From Thoreauomyces humboldtii (lineage: Eukaryota > Chytridiomycota > Chytridiomycetes > Spizellomycetales > Powellomycetaceae), in NCBI GenBank assembly GCA_027596035.1, contig JADGJA010000107.1:1-41362 (forward strand): a stretch of 41,362 nt of DNA. Direction: 5' to 3'. Position numbers and translations under genes: made by a program. The first letter of the stretch is position 1. Each line of letters opens with the position of its first letter. Below the pieces are notes generated by a model. The model did no database searches, was not told the origin of the DNA, and worked only from the letters and a program-made list of their open reading frames with translations. This document shows positions 18,647 through 29,802 of the stretch, piece after piece.

Positions 18647-21600
18647 ATGCCAAACGAGGTAGATGGCGACCAGTTTGTGCGGCAACTGGCAGGAAACGTG
18701 AGGGACAGTGGGACCGCTTACCTCGAAACTGCGAGAGCCCTCGTATCTCGACTCGATGAACAACCGGGCGGACGTCTTGCTGCGGCCAACACTGGCAACC
18801 CCTCCTCATCGACCATTGCTCCCTCTCGTCCAGATAATGGGATAAAGTCTGACCTAGCTGCTGGGACTGCTGCTTTGGGATCTTACTTCACTACTGCTAT
18901 TGGCTTCGGGGCCACGCGCAAGGAGCGAGTTCGGCCTGGTGGTGGCGTGGCCGAGAACTCTTCCTCGTCAACGTTTTCGTTAGATCCATATCATCTGGAG
19001 TTCCTCGATACAATCTTCCGAAAATCCTCAGTGGTCAATGAATATGTTGCGGACTCTGAGCTCAATGGACATCTTCCCAACATTATGCCGTCCCCGTCGA
19101 CCGGTATGAAGGCATCGAACTCCTCGACGTATCTCTCCAATCTGTGGTCTAGGGCCGGAGGTCGAGGAGATACACCTCAACCACCCGCCACCACCTTCGA
19201 TGAAGACGTCTTGTACCTCTACAAGTTCTTCGCAGCCTTACCAGCACTTCGTATTGCTCCGATTCGACGCAACCTCATTAAAAGCTTCGAACCTACCGGC
19301 GAATCCAAAGTCAGTCTCGTTCCTTTCCACGAACTGGTGGTCATCGAATTCGACGCTGTGCATCCGCGCGTTATACACGATTGGGGCGGCGCAAGAGACC
19401 GGTTGCGGTCTTTATCTTGTCGGTACGCTCTGAAGGATGCCGAGGATCTCATAAAGGACACCACGTCTCACAATGAGAATCAAGACCCCGACGTTCCTGT
19501 TCCTGATGACGAGACCGGGAGCGTGCTGTATCCTCTTCTCACTCACCTTCACCTGTCGGGAAATTCCCTTACCACCCTACCGTCTCAGCTCGCGGCCCAC
19601 ATCCCGCGATGCACGTATCTCAATCTCTCCTCGAACGCTCTTACCGCTGTGCCCGCCTCCCTCTCGTCCCTCTCGGACCTTTCAGTTATAGATCTCACGG
19701 GCAACAGGATCACCTCAATCTCGGACGCGGAGGATGAGCTTCGCAATGTTACCGTGCTACTCCTGCAGTCCAACGCGCTCGAAAACTTGTTGGGCGTGGA
19801 AAGTTTGGCGCGGCTGAAATGCTTGGACGTGTCAGAAAACAAGATCTGGGATGTGTACGAGATCGGAAGGCTAGCGGTACTCATGGATGTGAATGAGATT
19901 TGGATATCAGATAACCCGCTGACGAAGCTGGTAAGATTTGCGCTCGGAGCTCTGAACATGCTTACCGTTTTGTAATCTGATACTCGGATTCCAGCCGAAT
20001 TGCAGGATAAACATTTTTACGTACTTCAAAGAGCGAGCTCTGAATTTGCGCTTGGATGGCACACGACCGACGGCTAGCGAACAGCGTGCCATTCAGGCCA
20101 ACATGACAGTTGCCGCATCTCCTGCTGCTGACACCGCTGATCATCACGCTTCCAAGCCAAAAAAAGGCCCAAGGTCGTCCGCCTCCCGAGATGCCAGCGT
20201 GCGGAACGACCGGAAGAGCGTCACAAGCGGACAGCGTTCCGTCATCTCGGGCGGAACCGCTAATAAAGAGGAACGGCGACGTAGACGGAAAAACTCAGCG
20301 GCTGTCACCACGGAGCCTCCAATCGATGAGGTGGTTCCTGTACCCTCGGATCCGCCATCTCATCCTCCCTCCGACATCGTGACACCGAAAGATGTTTCGC
20401 AGCCGGGATCTCCGGGCGTACAGAGACGAATGCAGCGATTGGCTGAGCTCGAGCGGACCGTTGGCGCCACTGGGGCGACACATAGCGATCAGGTGGATTC
20501 CGCAGATCTCATTGTTAGCAGGGCAGCCAAGAAAACGGGAAAGACGAAAGTAAAAAAACCGAAAGTAGCTGCTAAAACGAAGAAGTCAGAGGCGATCGTA
20601 CCGGATACTGCTACTGATAGTCAAGCCACTACTTCCGCGCCGGTATCAGGAACGGTTAGCCCGCAAGTTATTCCAATCCCTGCATCTCAAGCCACGCCCC
20701 CCACGGGAACGCCGCCAATGCCATCTCGGATTCCCCAAGATGGCATTCGGGATTCAACGTCTTCAGCTGTCGGGAGCCAACAAGATCTGGGTGAGGCGCC
20801 GAAGCCACAGAAGACCATTGGCCGAGAGTCTATAAAGGCCGATTCGGACGAGTTTCTACTCAAGAGCAGTCGAGAGCAGTTGGAGCGGCCTCCACTTCCC
20901 CCTCAAGCGGAAAGACCTACAAGCCCACCGCCGGAAGTTGTCAAAGAGAAAACTCCGCAAGCGCCTCATGTCCCTATTCCTCCTCCTCCCCCTTTGCAGC
21001 CCGTCCCGACCGTTGGCAAGCACATCGGCAACATCGGCCCATACCGTCGGATTTTCCAGTTCGACAATACTGGTAGCGATGCCGCTTCGGCACGCAGCTC
21101 GTCGTCGAACGTGCACTGGGTCTTACCACATGGCACCGGAACTGGCGATGCCAAGCCCTCTCCGAATATGCCTCGCGTTCGCCCGTTCGTGGCACGGCGT
21201 ACCTCATCGTCTGGACCCGACGTTGAGATTGGCGGACGGAACGATTTCGCCGGTGTTCCCAGTCCTCAGGCAGGATCGAGGGAGACACTTGCGACGAATG
21301 GTGTGCCGCGGCCGGGAGATCAACGCCTTGTTGCTCCGTTGCCTGCCTTATGGTTTGGAAAACGAGGAACACCCGACACTTCTCGAAGCGCCTCCCCGGC
21401 CGTCAATGGCACTGCCACACCACCCACTGCACCACCTCTCATCCTGGCTCCGCCGCTGCGAACCTATCGCGGGGGAGGAGCGGGCACCGCGTCCATCTCG
21501 ACTCGCAGTGGAGGCCGTTCTGCTGACACGGCGCCAGCTTACACGACTCGGCGTCCACCAGCATCCGAAACCGCGTCTGTTGCTGGGTCGGGAATCACGT

Positions 21601-23645
21601 GGGCCTCGATGCCGTCGTGGATGGTTCCCAATCGCCAAGGGGCCGGCGCACAGCTGGTTCAAGTTCCGAGTGCTCCGACACTTCCGTTCCTGACCTTGAC
21701 CAATGCTTTGAAGCTTTACCTCATGCTTCACGTCCTCAAGGACCAGGACTCGGAAACGTGTCTATGCTGGCTTCCAGCCTCTTGCACCGTTCAGCTTCCA
21801 AGCTCCGACCCTAAGAACAGCGGTGGAGGCGGTGGAGGCCTCATCGGTGGATGGTTCCAGTCGGCAGAGCGAGAGCAGTCCGCATGGCGATCGACCGACT
21901 ACCTCCCCGCTCAGAAACCGTGTTACGTGCTTCTCACTACCCGCAGGATGTACATATTCGAACCTCGCTTCCGGTTCCCTTTTGCGGGCGGTCGTCACGA
22001 CGCAGCCAGCGACACGCGGTACGACTCGGACATCGCGTCGCTCGTGCGACTCGTGAGGAGCGTACGACTGTCGGCGCTCGGCAGGGTGGACGTGGGTCCC
22101 AATCGACAGTACATTGTCGTACGACATCACGTCTCTGGAGCGACGGCGACGGCAGCTGCCTCGGGACCTGCGACGGGAGGCATCAACCCCCTGAGCGCAG
22201 GCGGCCTCAGTCCTGCCGTGGATGTAGTCAAGGGCGGACGGTGGGAGAGCATCGTGGTGCTGACCCGGGATCGAAGCGCCACAACCGCGTTTTTGGACGG
22301 ATTGGCGGCGTTTCAACGAGGGAGAGGTGGATTCCAGATCGTTAACGAAGAGGCGACGTGGGCTGTCACGGATCTCAGTGATCGGGTCCTGGTACGAGAA
22401 GGGGCGAAGGGAGACATGGGTATGCCTACGTCTTGGGCGATCGAGCCCGCCCGAGTCGCAGCGCCGCCCAGCGTGAGTGGCAAGTGGTACGAGAGATTGC
22501 TGAGAGGAAGCAGCAGCAGCAGTGGCGGAACCACTACGACTTCTGGTTCCGAGGGCAAATCAACTGGAGTCCAAAACAAGCTCGATGCGCGGATGGCTGC
22601 CACACTGCTCTCCCTAGACGCAAAGGACCTCGCATTAGCTGACGCAGACCTACTAAAGACGTACCTCCTCGTCGGTCTCATTGTCACGCCACCTGCTTCT
22701 TCGACGACGACTGTCAAGACGCACCATCATCCGTCCATCTCGGTTCGCCCTCTCTCGCTCTTGGCCACGGACTCCTACCTCTACCTGTTCACGGAACGTC
22801 ACGACGTGTGGCCCCCGCTTCTCTTCCCGCCGGAGCGCACGGGAGTACCTAGCTGGGCCAACGACGCAATCACCCGTCGCCATCCGTCGGACGCCTCCAA
22901 GGGCATGCTGGCCGACGCCGTCGGTCTCGTCTCGCACGTCGTGGACGTCGGTTCCGTCGCCCTCGTGACGCGATGCGAGCGGTGGCGGACCTGGAGGTTC
23001 GGTGGTGGGGAGGGCGGCGTCGTCCAGAACGGTTACCTCGGAGCGTGGAGAAGGGGCAGGAGGAGGGAGAGGGAAGCCTCCGGCGTGGTGAGCGGAGAGT
23101 GGGGAGTGGGTCGGGAAGGTGAGTGTGTCGAGGGGAACGCAGGGGGATGGAGCTGGTGGGTCCGTGTGGTGTTCGGTGGCACGTCGACGGTTGAATCTGG
23201 ACCCGCACGAGCTGCCGACACCATCGCGGCTGCCGTTGCAACCCCAGAGGATGGAGCACCGCCAGCCCCACTTTCTGGCTCGGGCGCAACTCCCACCATG
23301 GAATCCGATGCCTCTCGTGATGTCGTCAGTTCCAACCAAGACGCTCAGATAGGCTCGGAACCATCTTCGGAACCAGCGCCCTCCTCGTTCCTCGCGCCTC
23401 CACCTGCGATGGCCACGCCGAGCCGTCCGCCCACCGGCACCGAACCGCTAGCTCACGACGAACGACACTGGGACCTCGTCTTTGGATCCTTGGACGGAGC
23501 CAACCAGTTCCTGGACTTGCTCAGGAGGGTCCGAGGCGAGAGGAGCGAGGAAGGGGTCGAGATGGATGACTCTGCGGACGAAGGGCAGGAGTCTGCCAAC
23601 GGTGCGACGAAGTCGGGCATCGTGTTCCTCATTGGGGATGATTGA
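18647..23645 (+). CDS. STK11IP: STK11IP (LKB1-interacting protein)-like LRR protein, 1644 aa
   Basis: Two exons, 18647-19930 and 19995-23645, join in phase at NPLTKL/PNCRINIFTYF. The architecture follows STK11IP: an N-terminal helix (QFVRQLAGNVRDSGTAYLE), a linker, a conserved block around LVPFHELVVIEFDA and LRSLSCRYALKDAEDLI, about six leucine-rich repeats (293-440) and an LRR cap ending NLRLDGTRPTASE. A Ser/Pro-rich disordered stretch (about 460-1000) follows. Then come two PH-like regions, one near 1073-1200 (YVLLTTRRMYIFEPRF) and one split by insertions between about 1318 and 1610 (SYLYLFTE ... FGSLDGANQFLDLL). Animal STK11IP binds the LKB1 kinase and has been linked to lysosome acidification. 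Low-complexity parts could hide in-frame introns. The STK11IP assignment rests on order and motifs. Confidence 0.78.
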
Positions 23646-23868
23646 GGAAAGGGGAGGCTGGATACTCGACTAGAAAAAAGCCCTCCACACACTTTATGCA
23701 GTTACTGTTGCCTCCGTTTACTGATATATACCATCGAAAGAGACTTGAAAAGTTTCGACGTCTATACGATATCAGGATTTTGAACGAAATAACGAGAGCA
23801 TTGATGTTGGGAAGGGTCGACAGCACAGGTACAAGGGGGTTCTAAGTGGATGGGACAAGGCTATCGAT
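23646..23868. other. Convergent intergenic region
   Basis: A/T-rich 223 bp between the stop codons of two convergent genes. It contains likely 3' untranslated sequence only. Confidence 0.5.
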
Positions 23869-24660
23869 TTAGAGAACGGCTAGTGCCATGCCAGCACCGG
23901 TCATCGCAAGAGGAATGACGGCGTGGAAGAACGGGACGGACTTCATGACGGCAGCTGCCGAGCTGGCGTGGGCGGGAGTGACGGGAACGGGAGCGGGCGT
24001 GGCGACAGCAGAGGCGGCGACGAGACTAGTGCTCTTGGCACCAGGGACGGCGGTGCTGGTGGCACCGAGCAACGCATCGCTCACCGAAGCGATCATGGAG
24101 GAGACCTCGGCCTCGATGGCGGGGTTGGCTGTGAAGTTGTAAACCTGGGCAATTTTTCGGGGTTAGAACCTTAAAGAACGAAGCATAGATTTGTTCATTC
24201 TCCCCACCTTGACGCCAGCCGCTCGATCTCCGGCGACATCAAGTTCATCCAATATGCCGTGAGCGTTTGCGTCGATCCAACCGTCCCGAAAGTGCTGAAC
24301 CCAGAGGCCCGCGGTGGTCAGGTTGTTGGTCGTGCAGGAGTCGACGTATGGACTCATCCACTTCTGCATGTAGGCCGGGTCTCTGAAGCAATCCTGGAGG
24401 TAGGTCGAATTGGCCAGAGGATTGGAATCGCACCCGCATGCGACGTCAAGGAGGATGGCTTCATTGGCCTGGTCTTGACTGTCGATCGTCTTTGGCAGGG
24501 TAATGCGGGACAGACAGGCTTCTCTCGTACTGTTTCCGATTTGTTGCATCTCGACGCATTCTGGTGTGGTCAGGGAGGTTTCCACTTGCGCAGCGGTGAT
24601 GGACGACACGGCCAGAATGGCGGCGGCGGTGACGATCGAAGTTGCGATGAAGGAGCGCAT
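23869..24660 (-). CDS. Secreted, probably GPI-anchored protein, 242 aa
   Basis: Exons 24208-24660 and 23869-24144 join in phase through a 63-nt intron. The protein begins with a signal peptide (MRSFIATSIVTAAAILAVSS). The ectodomain has six cysteines, including an ACGC motif, and N-glycosylation sites (NST twice, NLT, NFT). A Ser/Thr/Ala/Pro-rich stalk follows from about residue 180. The end is hydrophobic without a basic tail (FFHAVIPLAMTGAGMALAVL), preceded by small residues, as in GPI-anchored fungal wall proteins. No catalytic domain is recognised. An in-frame TTG 24 nt upstream is not a likely start. Confidence 0.8.
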
Positions 24661-25166
24661 GATGCCTGAAGGGAACGAAGGCAACGAGAAGCAAAGGTTC
24701 CCACTTGCTCTTCAGATTCTCGTATGCGAAGTCACAACCTTTGAGCGTGACGTGCCTCCCCGTGAATGCGCAGTTTGTTAAGGTTTGGGTGCGATCGGCA
24801 TTGCCAGCTTCCTTACCGCAAGTTACCTGATACCTATGTCTGCGGGCCATGGGCATTGATTTTCATTCCACCTTTCGACAACGTCTCGAGCTCCTCGAGC
24901 CCTCAACTACGGGGGAATGACGATCGGTCGTCTTTGCCATCCCTGCTGAGTCCGTCTCGCAGTCGCTGTCTGCGGTTTGTTACGACCAGCGCTGTCCAGA
25001 GTGTGACTCACATTCCGTCCGTAGCCATGACATCAGATGAGTCATGTTTGATTTAACCACACCGCGTGTGGGACGCGTTCAAGTTCCTCTCACTCCTCCC
25101 AACACCCTTCCGTCCGCCAAACAGAGGACCTGGCACGGCAGTCCAATACTATAAACTATAGCAACG
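24661..25166. promoter_or_regulatory. Divergent promoter region, GPI protein / IFT81
   Basis: 506 bp between two divergent start codons. ACTATAAACTATAG just upstream of the IFT81 ATG (about 25150-25163) includes a TATAAA-like element, but it is very close to the start. Nothing else is recognised. Confidence 0.4.
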
Positions 25167-28094
25167 ATGTCAACCACGCAGCCCGATCTGAAGCTGATCT
25201 CGAGCATCCTCGCCGCTCCTCCCTTCTCTCGCTCCTACAGTGCCATCCAGCTCCACGATGAGGTCCCCGTCCTCCAGCTCATGCAGCTCATCAGCGACGC
25301 CATGGCCTTCATCGACGAGGCCAACCCTCAGAGTCCCCACAAGAAGGTCGACATGAGAAACGAAGACCCAGAGGAGAGCGTCCTGAGGGTCGCCGTCTTC
25401 CTGCAGCTGCTCAAGTGGAAGGACGCTGGCGACATGTGAGTCTTTGTCAGGAGGACGCGACTTGTCCGGTGATGATTGATGATACTGACATGGATGTGAC
25501 ATTCAAGGGATGTGCTCTGCCAGAAGTTGATGGAGGGAGACCGGTCAACCATCTTGAGGGTGCTGCAGTTCCTGCTCAAGGACCTCAACCTGCACAAGAA
25601 GCGAGCCTACTTGGCACCTTTCCTGGCTGCCGTGGACGTGCCGGCAGAGTTCGGTCACGACGAGAGTATGATCTCGGGAAACATCGGACCTCTTTCACGT
25701 CCCGTTGAAGCTGACGCGAGGCTCTCCCGTGGTCTGATTAGTCACGGCCGACCTCATGCGTCAGGTGGAGGAGCTGCAGAACCAGTTCAAGGAGACCCAC
25801 AAGACCGTCGATGGGTCTCGCGGATCAGGAAACAATGCCGCTCTGCTCAAAAAAGAGATCCAGCAGCTGGAAGACGAAAAACAGCAAGTGCAGAGCAAGA
25901 TCAACAAGATTCGGAGACGCGTTGAGGAGATAGTAAGGCAGGCCCGGATGAGATGAGGACAAGGGGGAACTTGAGCGAAAGGAGGCTAACGTAGGTCTTG
26001 TGCTTCACTTTAGCCTCAACATGAATCCTGGCTGGAAGCGGCCAAGAATCTGCGACTCGAACAGCATAACGAAGCTCAGATCGCGGAGAGGATCAAGGAA
26101 CAGAAACACCAAACTCTCCAGGCTGAAAACCGGTACACTGCGGTCCTCCAGGAGCTCAAAGATGCCAAAGTGGGTGTCCAGCATCTTTTCCCTTTCCGCA
26201 AGTGTCTCATCTCTGATTCTTTGCTAGTCCGCCATTGCAAGCGGAGGTCCCGAAGCTCTTTACGCCAAAATGGAAGAGGATAACAAGATGAACCGATATC
26301 TCGCGCTTGAGAATCTTCCCAAGGCATGCACAGGACATGGGCTGTGTCGGTATTACGCCGTTCGCTGACCCTGCTCATGTGTAGCAAATAGAAGAGGCCC
26401 AGCAGCACATCCGACAGCTAAAGAAGGTTCTAGGAGAGCCGGCTCTGAGTCCAAAAGAGCTAACCGAGCTGGAAGCAAAAATCAACAGCTTGAACGAGAG
26501 CATAGCAAAGCTGGCCGAAGATAGGCTCGCAAAAACCACGTAAGGGAACAGGCTCCCGCATCGCCTCCGGGGTCGCTCGGATTATCGCTCACCCTGTATT
26601 CTTCGAATCAGTAAGGGAGACGACAAGCTGGCCCTGTTCAGACAGCAGGCGGCGATCATCCTGCGCAAGAAGGAAGGCACCACCGTGCGTCTCACATCTG
26701 CCAACGAGGAGGTCGCTGCTCTGCAGGCGGAGCTCGAGAAGAAAAAGGAAGCGTCGGCCGCCCAGGGTGCCAAGGTACATCGTCCTTAGATCAGAAGTTC
26801 TCTATGCTGACATATGTCTGGACTGACGTTATAATGTCTCGGTACCATTGCAGATGCCGAAAGGAGAGGAGTTCAAACGATACGTTGCAGAGCTCCGAAC
26901 GAAGTCGACGTTCTACAAGCAAAAAAAGGCAGAGTTGTCCGCGATAACGGCGGAATTCGGAATCCTTCAACGCTCAGAGGAGGTAAGTGGTCCGTTGAGG
27001 GTTTTTAGACACCATAACAAGCTTTCTGACGCCAGCCATGGTTAGATCTTGGAGAACCGGCAACACGGCATGGAAGAATCGTTGACGGCGCTAGAGAAGC
27101 GACATGGCGTGAGCGGATTTCACGTTGCGCAGGAGACGCTCGAGAAAGTTTCTGAACGCAAGGCCGAGGTCGACGAGGCCAAAGGACGTACGCTCGAAGA
27201 GATCTCTGCCATCATCACAAAGCTCACCAATAACATCAACGTAAGACAACCCCACGCTAGGTCCAGGGAAGCGTGTCCAGGACAAACTGGCTCACGACTG
27301 GATGACTTACGTAGGAGAAGAAGAACCATCTATCACCCGTGATCCAAGAGCTGCGAACGCTTCGTCAGCAACTGCAGGAGCTCGAAACGGAATACGGGGA
27401 AAAGAAACGGACCTACGACGCTACGATGGCAGGCCTTGAAAGGTGGAGACCCCCCCGACCTCAGGGCGATTGCCGTATCTGCTCCTTCGCTGACACCTCG
27501 ACTCCCCTTTCCAGCGAGGCCCTTCAAATAGAGCAAGAAGTAAAAGCATATCGTCAGGATATTCACAACGACCAAAGTCGATACCACTACCTTAACATGC
27601 AGATCGGACTGGCAGACGTGGCGCATGACCGCGTGATGCAGGAGATGAAGTCGTACATCGGTGGCGACGAGGCTCTGGAGCAGCAGCAGAAGGCGAGAGG
27701 GTTCAAAACGTACAGGGAGTTGTATAATAAGCGCATTGCGGAACAGGAAATACTCGGGAAAGGCTTGAGGGAGATGCAGAAAGATGCAAAGGTTCGGTTT
27801 TGCAAGAGAAACCCCTTACGCTGATCGCAGAAGTGGCTTTTCGTGAAGTTCTCTGGAGCTGACGGAGATTGTTTTCAGGTCAAGCACGAACCAAACGTCA
27901 AGCAACTAGCGTTATTCCATGATGTTAGAAAGCTCCTAGCACTGAAAGCGGCGCAGAATAAGAAGATCCTAACCGGAGAGAACAGGAAGGATCAACCCGT
28001 CCGCCAGGTGAGTAGTATCAAGAGTAGGTCTAGTATTGCGACTTTTGCATTAACAGACGATATGCAGGTTACGCAGGATCGGCTCGTGTTATAG
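25167..28094 (+). CDS. IFT81: Intraflagellar transport protein IFT81
   Basis: Thirteen exons join in phase to 690 aa (human IFT81 is 676): 25167-25435, 25508-25665, 25742-25932, 26014-26169, 26228-26323, 26385-26539, 26612-26774, 26854-26982, 27046-27240, 27315-27442, 27515-27791, 27879-28007, 28068-28094. The N-terminal calponin-homology-like domain (about 1-125), which binds tubulin in IFT81, shows PVLQLMQLISDAMAFIDE, KVDMRNEDPEES and LNLHKKRAYLAPFL. The rest is almost continuous coiled coil for pairing with IFT74 in the IFT-B core. The end (TQDRLVL) matches the IFT81 terminus. Intron 5 has a GC donor (AAG/GCATGC). IFT81 is lost in fungi without a flagellum, so it is the best marker of lifestyle here. 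Confidence 0.96.
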
Positions 28095-28246
28095 TTTCAC
28101 CGGAATGGAGTTCTCATGTACAATATTATTCAACCGTCTACGGTCTCAAAGATCCTCTACGAACTATGGAAATGGATGTACTGCCCGCTTCTACGCATGA
28201 CAAATCGTACAGGGATTTTGGTGTGATATGTTACAGTTATGATGTC

Positions 28247-29547
28247 TCAGGAAAAGTTCACGGTAAAGAAGTGCATCACACTCTCGTATACCGTAAACAC
28301 AATTCCGCCGGAAAACTGCAAGGAAAATTAACAAAGTAAGCATGAAGATCGTATCTGAAACTGCGACATATAGACTTACTATCAGACGACCGAGACGAGG
28401 CGTAGCACCCTTCCAAAGGGCTCGGACCCCTTCCTCTGTCGTGATCCGATATAGGCAATGCGCCGAATTGCGATAATTGGTTCCAGCGTCCAAGGCCTGC
28501 ATCCGGGTCTTCAAAACGTCGAGCGGCATGGTTGTATATACCGTAACTATTCCTGCTATGGCGCCTAACAGGAGCAGGAACATTCGCAACACTCAGTGAG
28601 ATCCGACCAGGAAGTTGGCAGGATGGGGTGGGCCGAAAGTCTCACCGTTTCCAAAGTTAACCCACCAGGGCGTCCGCGTACCCAGTGGGTAGCGAGCCTG
28701 GGCCCTCTCCTTCAAGAGTCCGTAGGTTGTCAGCCGGACAGCCGAGTTCGCGCCTTGCTTGGCGATGACGGCGGTGACCCCGCGGTAGATGCCACCTATC
28801 CCTTCCGTCCGGACAATTTCGCGGGTTCCGTGGACGAGACCTTTGTATTTCGGATTTGGCTGGTTCTGGTCATGAATCAGTTTAGTTCTGTCGATGAACG
28901 GGGAGACTGGGTCAGAGCCGATTGGATGATCATCTGGCACACTTTCCATCTCACTTTATTGTCTCGGTGGGTGTGACTGCGAACACAGCTTCCGCGACAC
29001 CCGCTCCAAGTCCGGCTGATGGGCAAATGACACTCTCTTGAGTTGTTGTTTCTTCCCGATATGCTGGGAAGGGTACATACCCAGGACCATCCTCTGTCCA
29101 CTCAACTTCCCTTCATCGTCAGCCAGCCCCTTCTTGAACTGCTCGAACGCGAGGAATCGGATACCGGCTTTGCCAGCTGTCCCAATTACAAGCGCCGATA
29201 GCCCTTCGTACAAGCGAACAAACGTCAGCGCTCTCTGGCGGACATCCTCCCTTCGTCCGATAACAAATCGCGAGCGTACCTCGATACAATCCGAAGAAGC
29301 CTCGCTCGCGCACGGTCTTGACGACGCAATCCCACGGTCCGTTGAATCGGGGTGCGGCGGTCTTGCTCTGTAGCTGAAGTTGGGTTTTGACGTATTCGGT
29401 CGGATATGTGGCCGTTCCTTCGATGGCACCGGCAATGGTTCCGGCCGCTAGAGCATGCCAAGCCGGGCCCTTCTGTGAAAACAAAAAAGGTCAGAGGCGA
29501 GTGCGGGGGTGTGGCTCATGCATGCGCGATACCTGAGAGGTAGACAT
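28247..29547 (-). CDS. CTP1: Mitochondrial citrate/tricarboxylate carrier (CTP1/SLC25A1)
   Basis: Seven exons join to 295 aa: 29533-29547, 29280-29472, 29081-29203, 28955-29015, 28646-28887, 28380-28564, 28247-28315. Three mitochondrial-carrier repeats are present, each with its PxxExxK-type signature: [18 protein letters not shown] and [10 protein letters not shown]. Citrate-carrier identity is shown by [19 protein letters not shown] and [17 protein letters not shown]. It exchanges mitochondrial citrate for malate or other tricarboxylates across the inner membrane, feeding cytosolic acetyl-CoA. The first exon encodes only five residues (MSTSQ); the frame stays open upstream but has no earlier ATG. 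No presequence is expected for this family. Confidence 0.93.
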
Positions 29548-29802
29548 CTGGTCGGTCGTTGCTGATGAGCTTGGAGCGGGGACCTGAAGAGAAAGTGACT
29601 CTTGTTTCAAGGGCGAGACCGAGGACCTTCGTGGGATTGGCGAGGGGGGGAGATCTGCGCTGGCGAAAACATATGACAAGATCTCAAAGAGGCTGGCTGC
29701 TTGATCCTACAATGGTGACACGGATAATCGCGCAGCAGAATATTTACATGTGAAAAAGAAGGATGTACAACAAGGATTTGGGAGCAGGGATGACGGTTCT
29801 TC
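29548..29802. other. Spacer between CTP1 and LAM-type gene
   Basis: 255 bp separate two minus-strand genes in tandem. It must contain the 3' end of the upstream gene and the CTP1 promoter. No clear signals were seen. Confidence 0.5.

Noticed and set aside
24661..24684. Upstream extension of the GPI-type protein from a TTG
   Set aside because: It would add eight residues before a complete signal peptide; the ATG at 24660 is the natural start.
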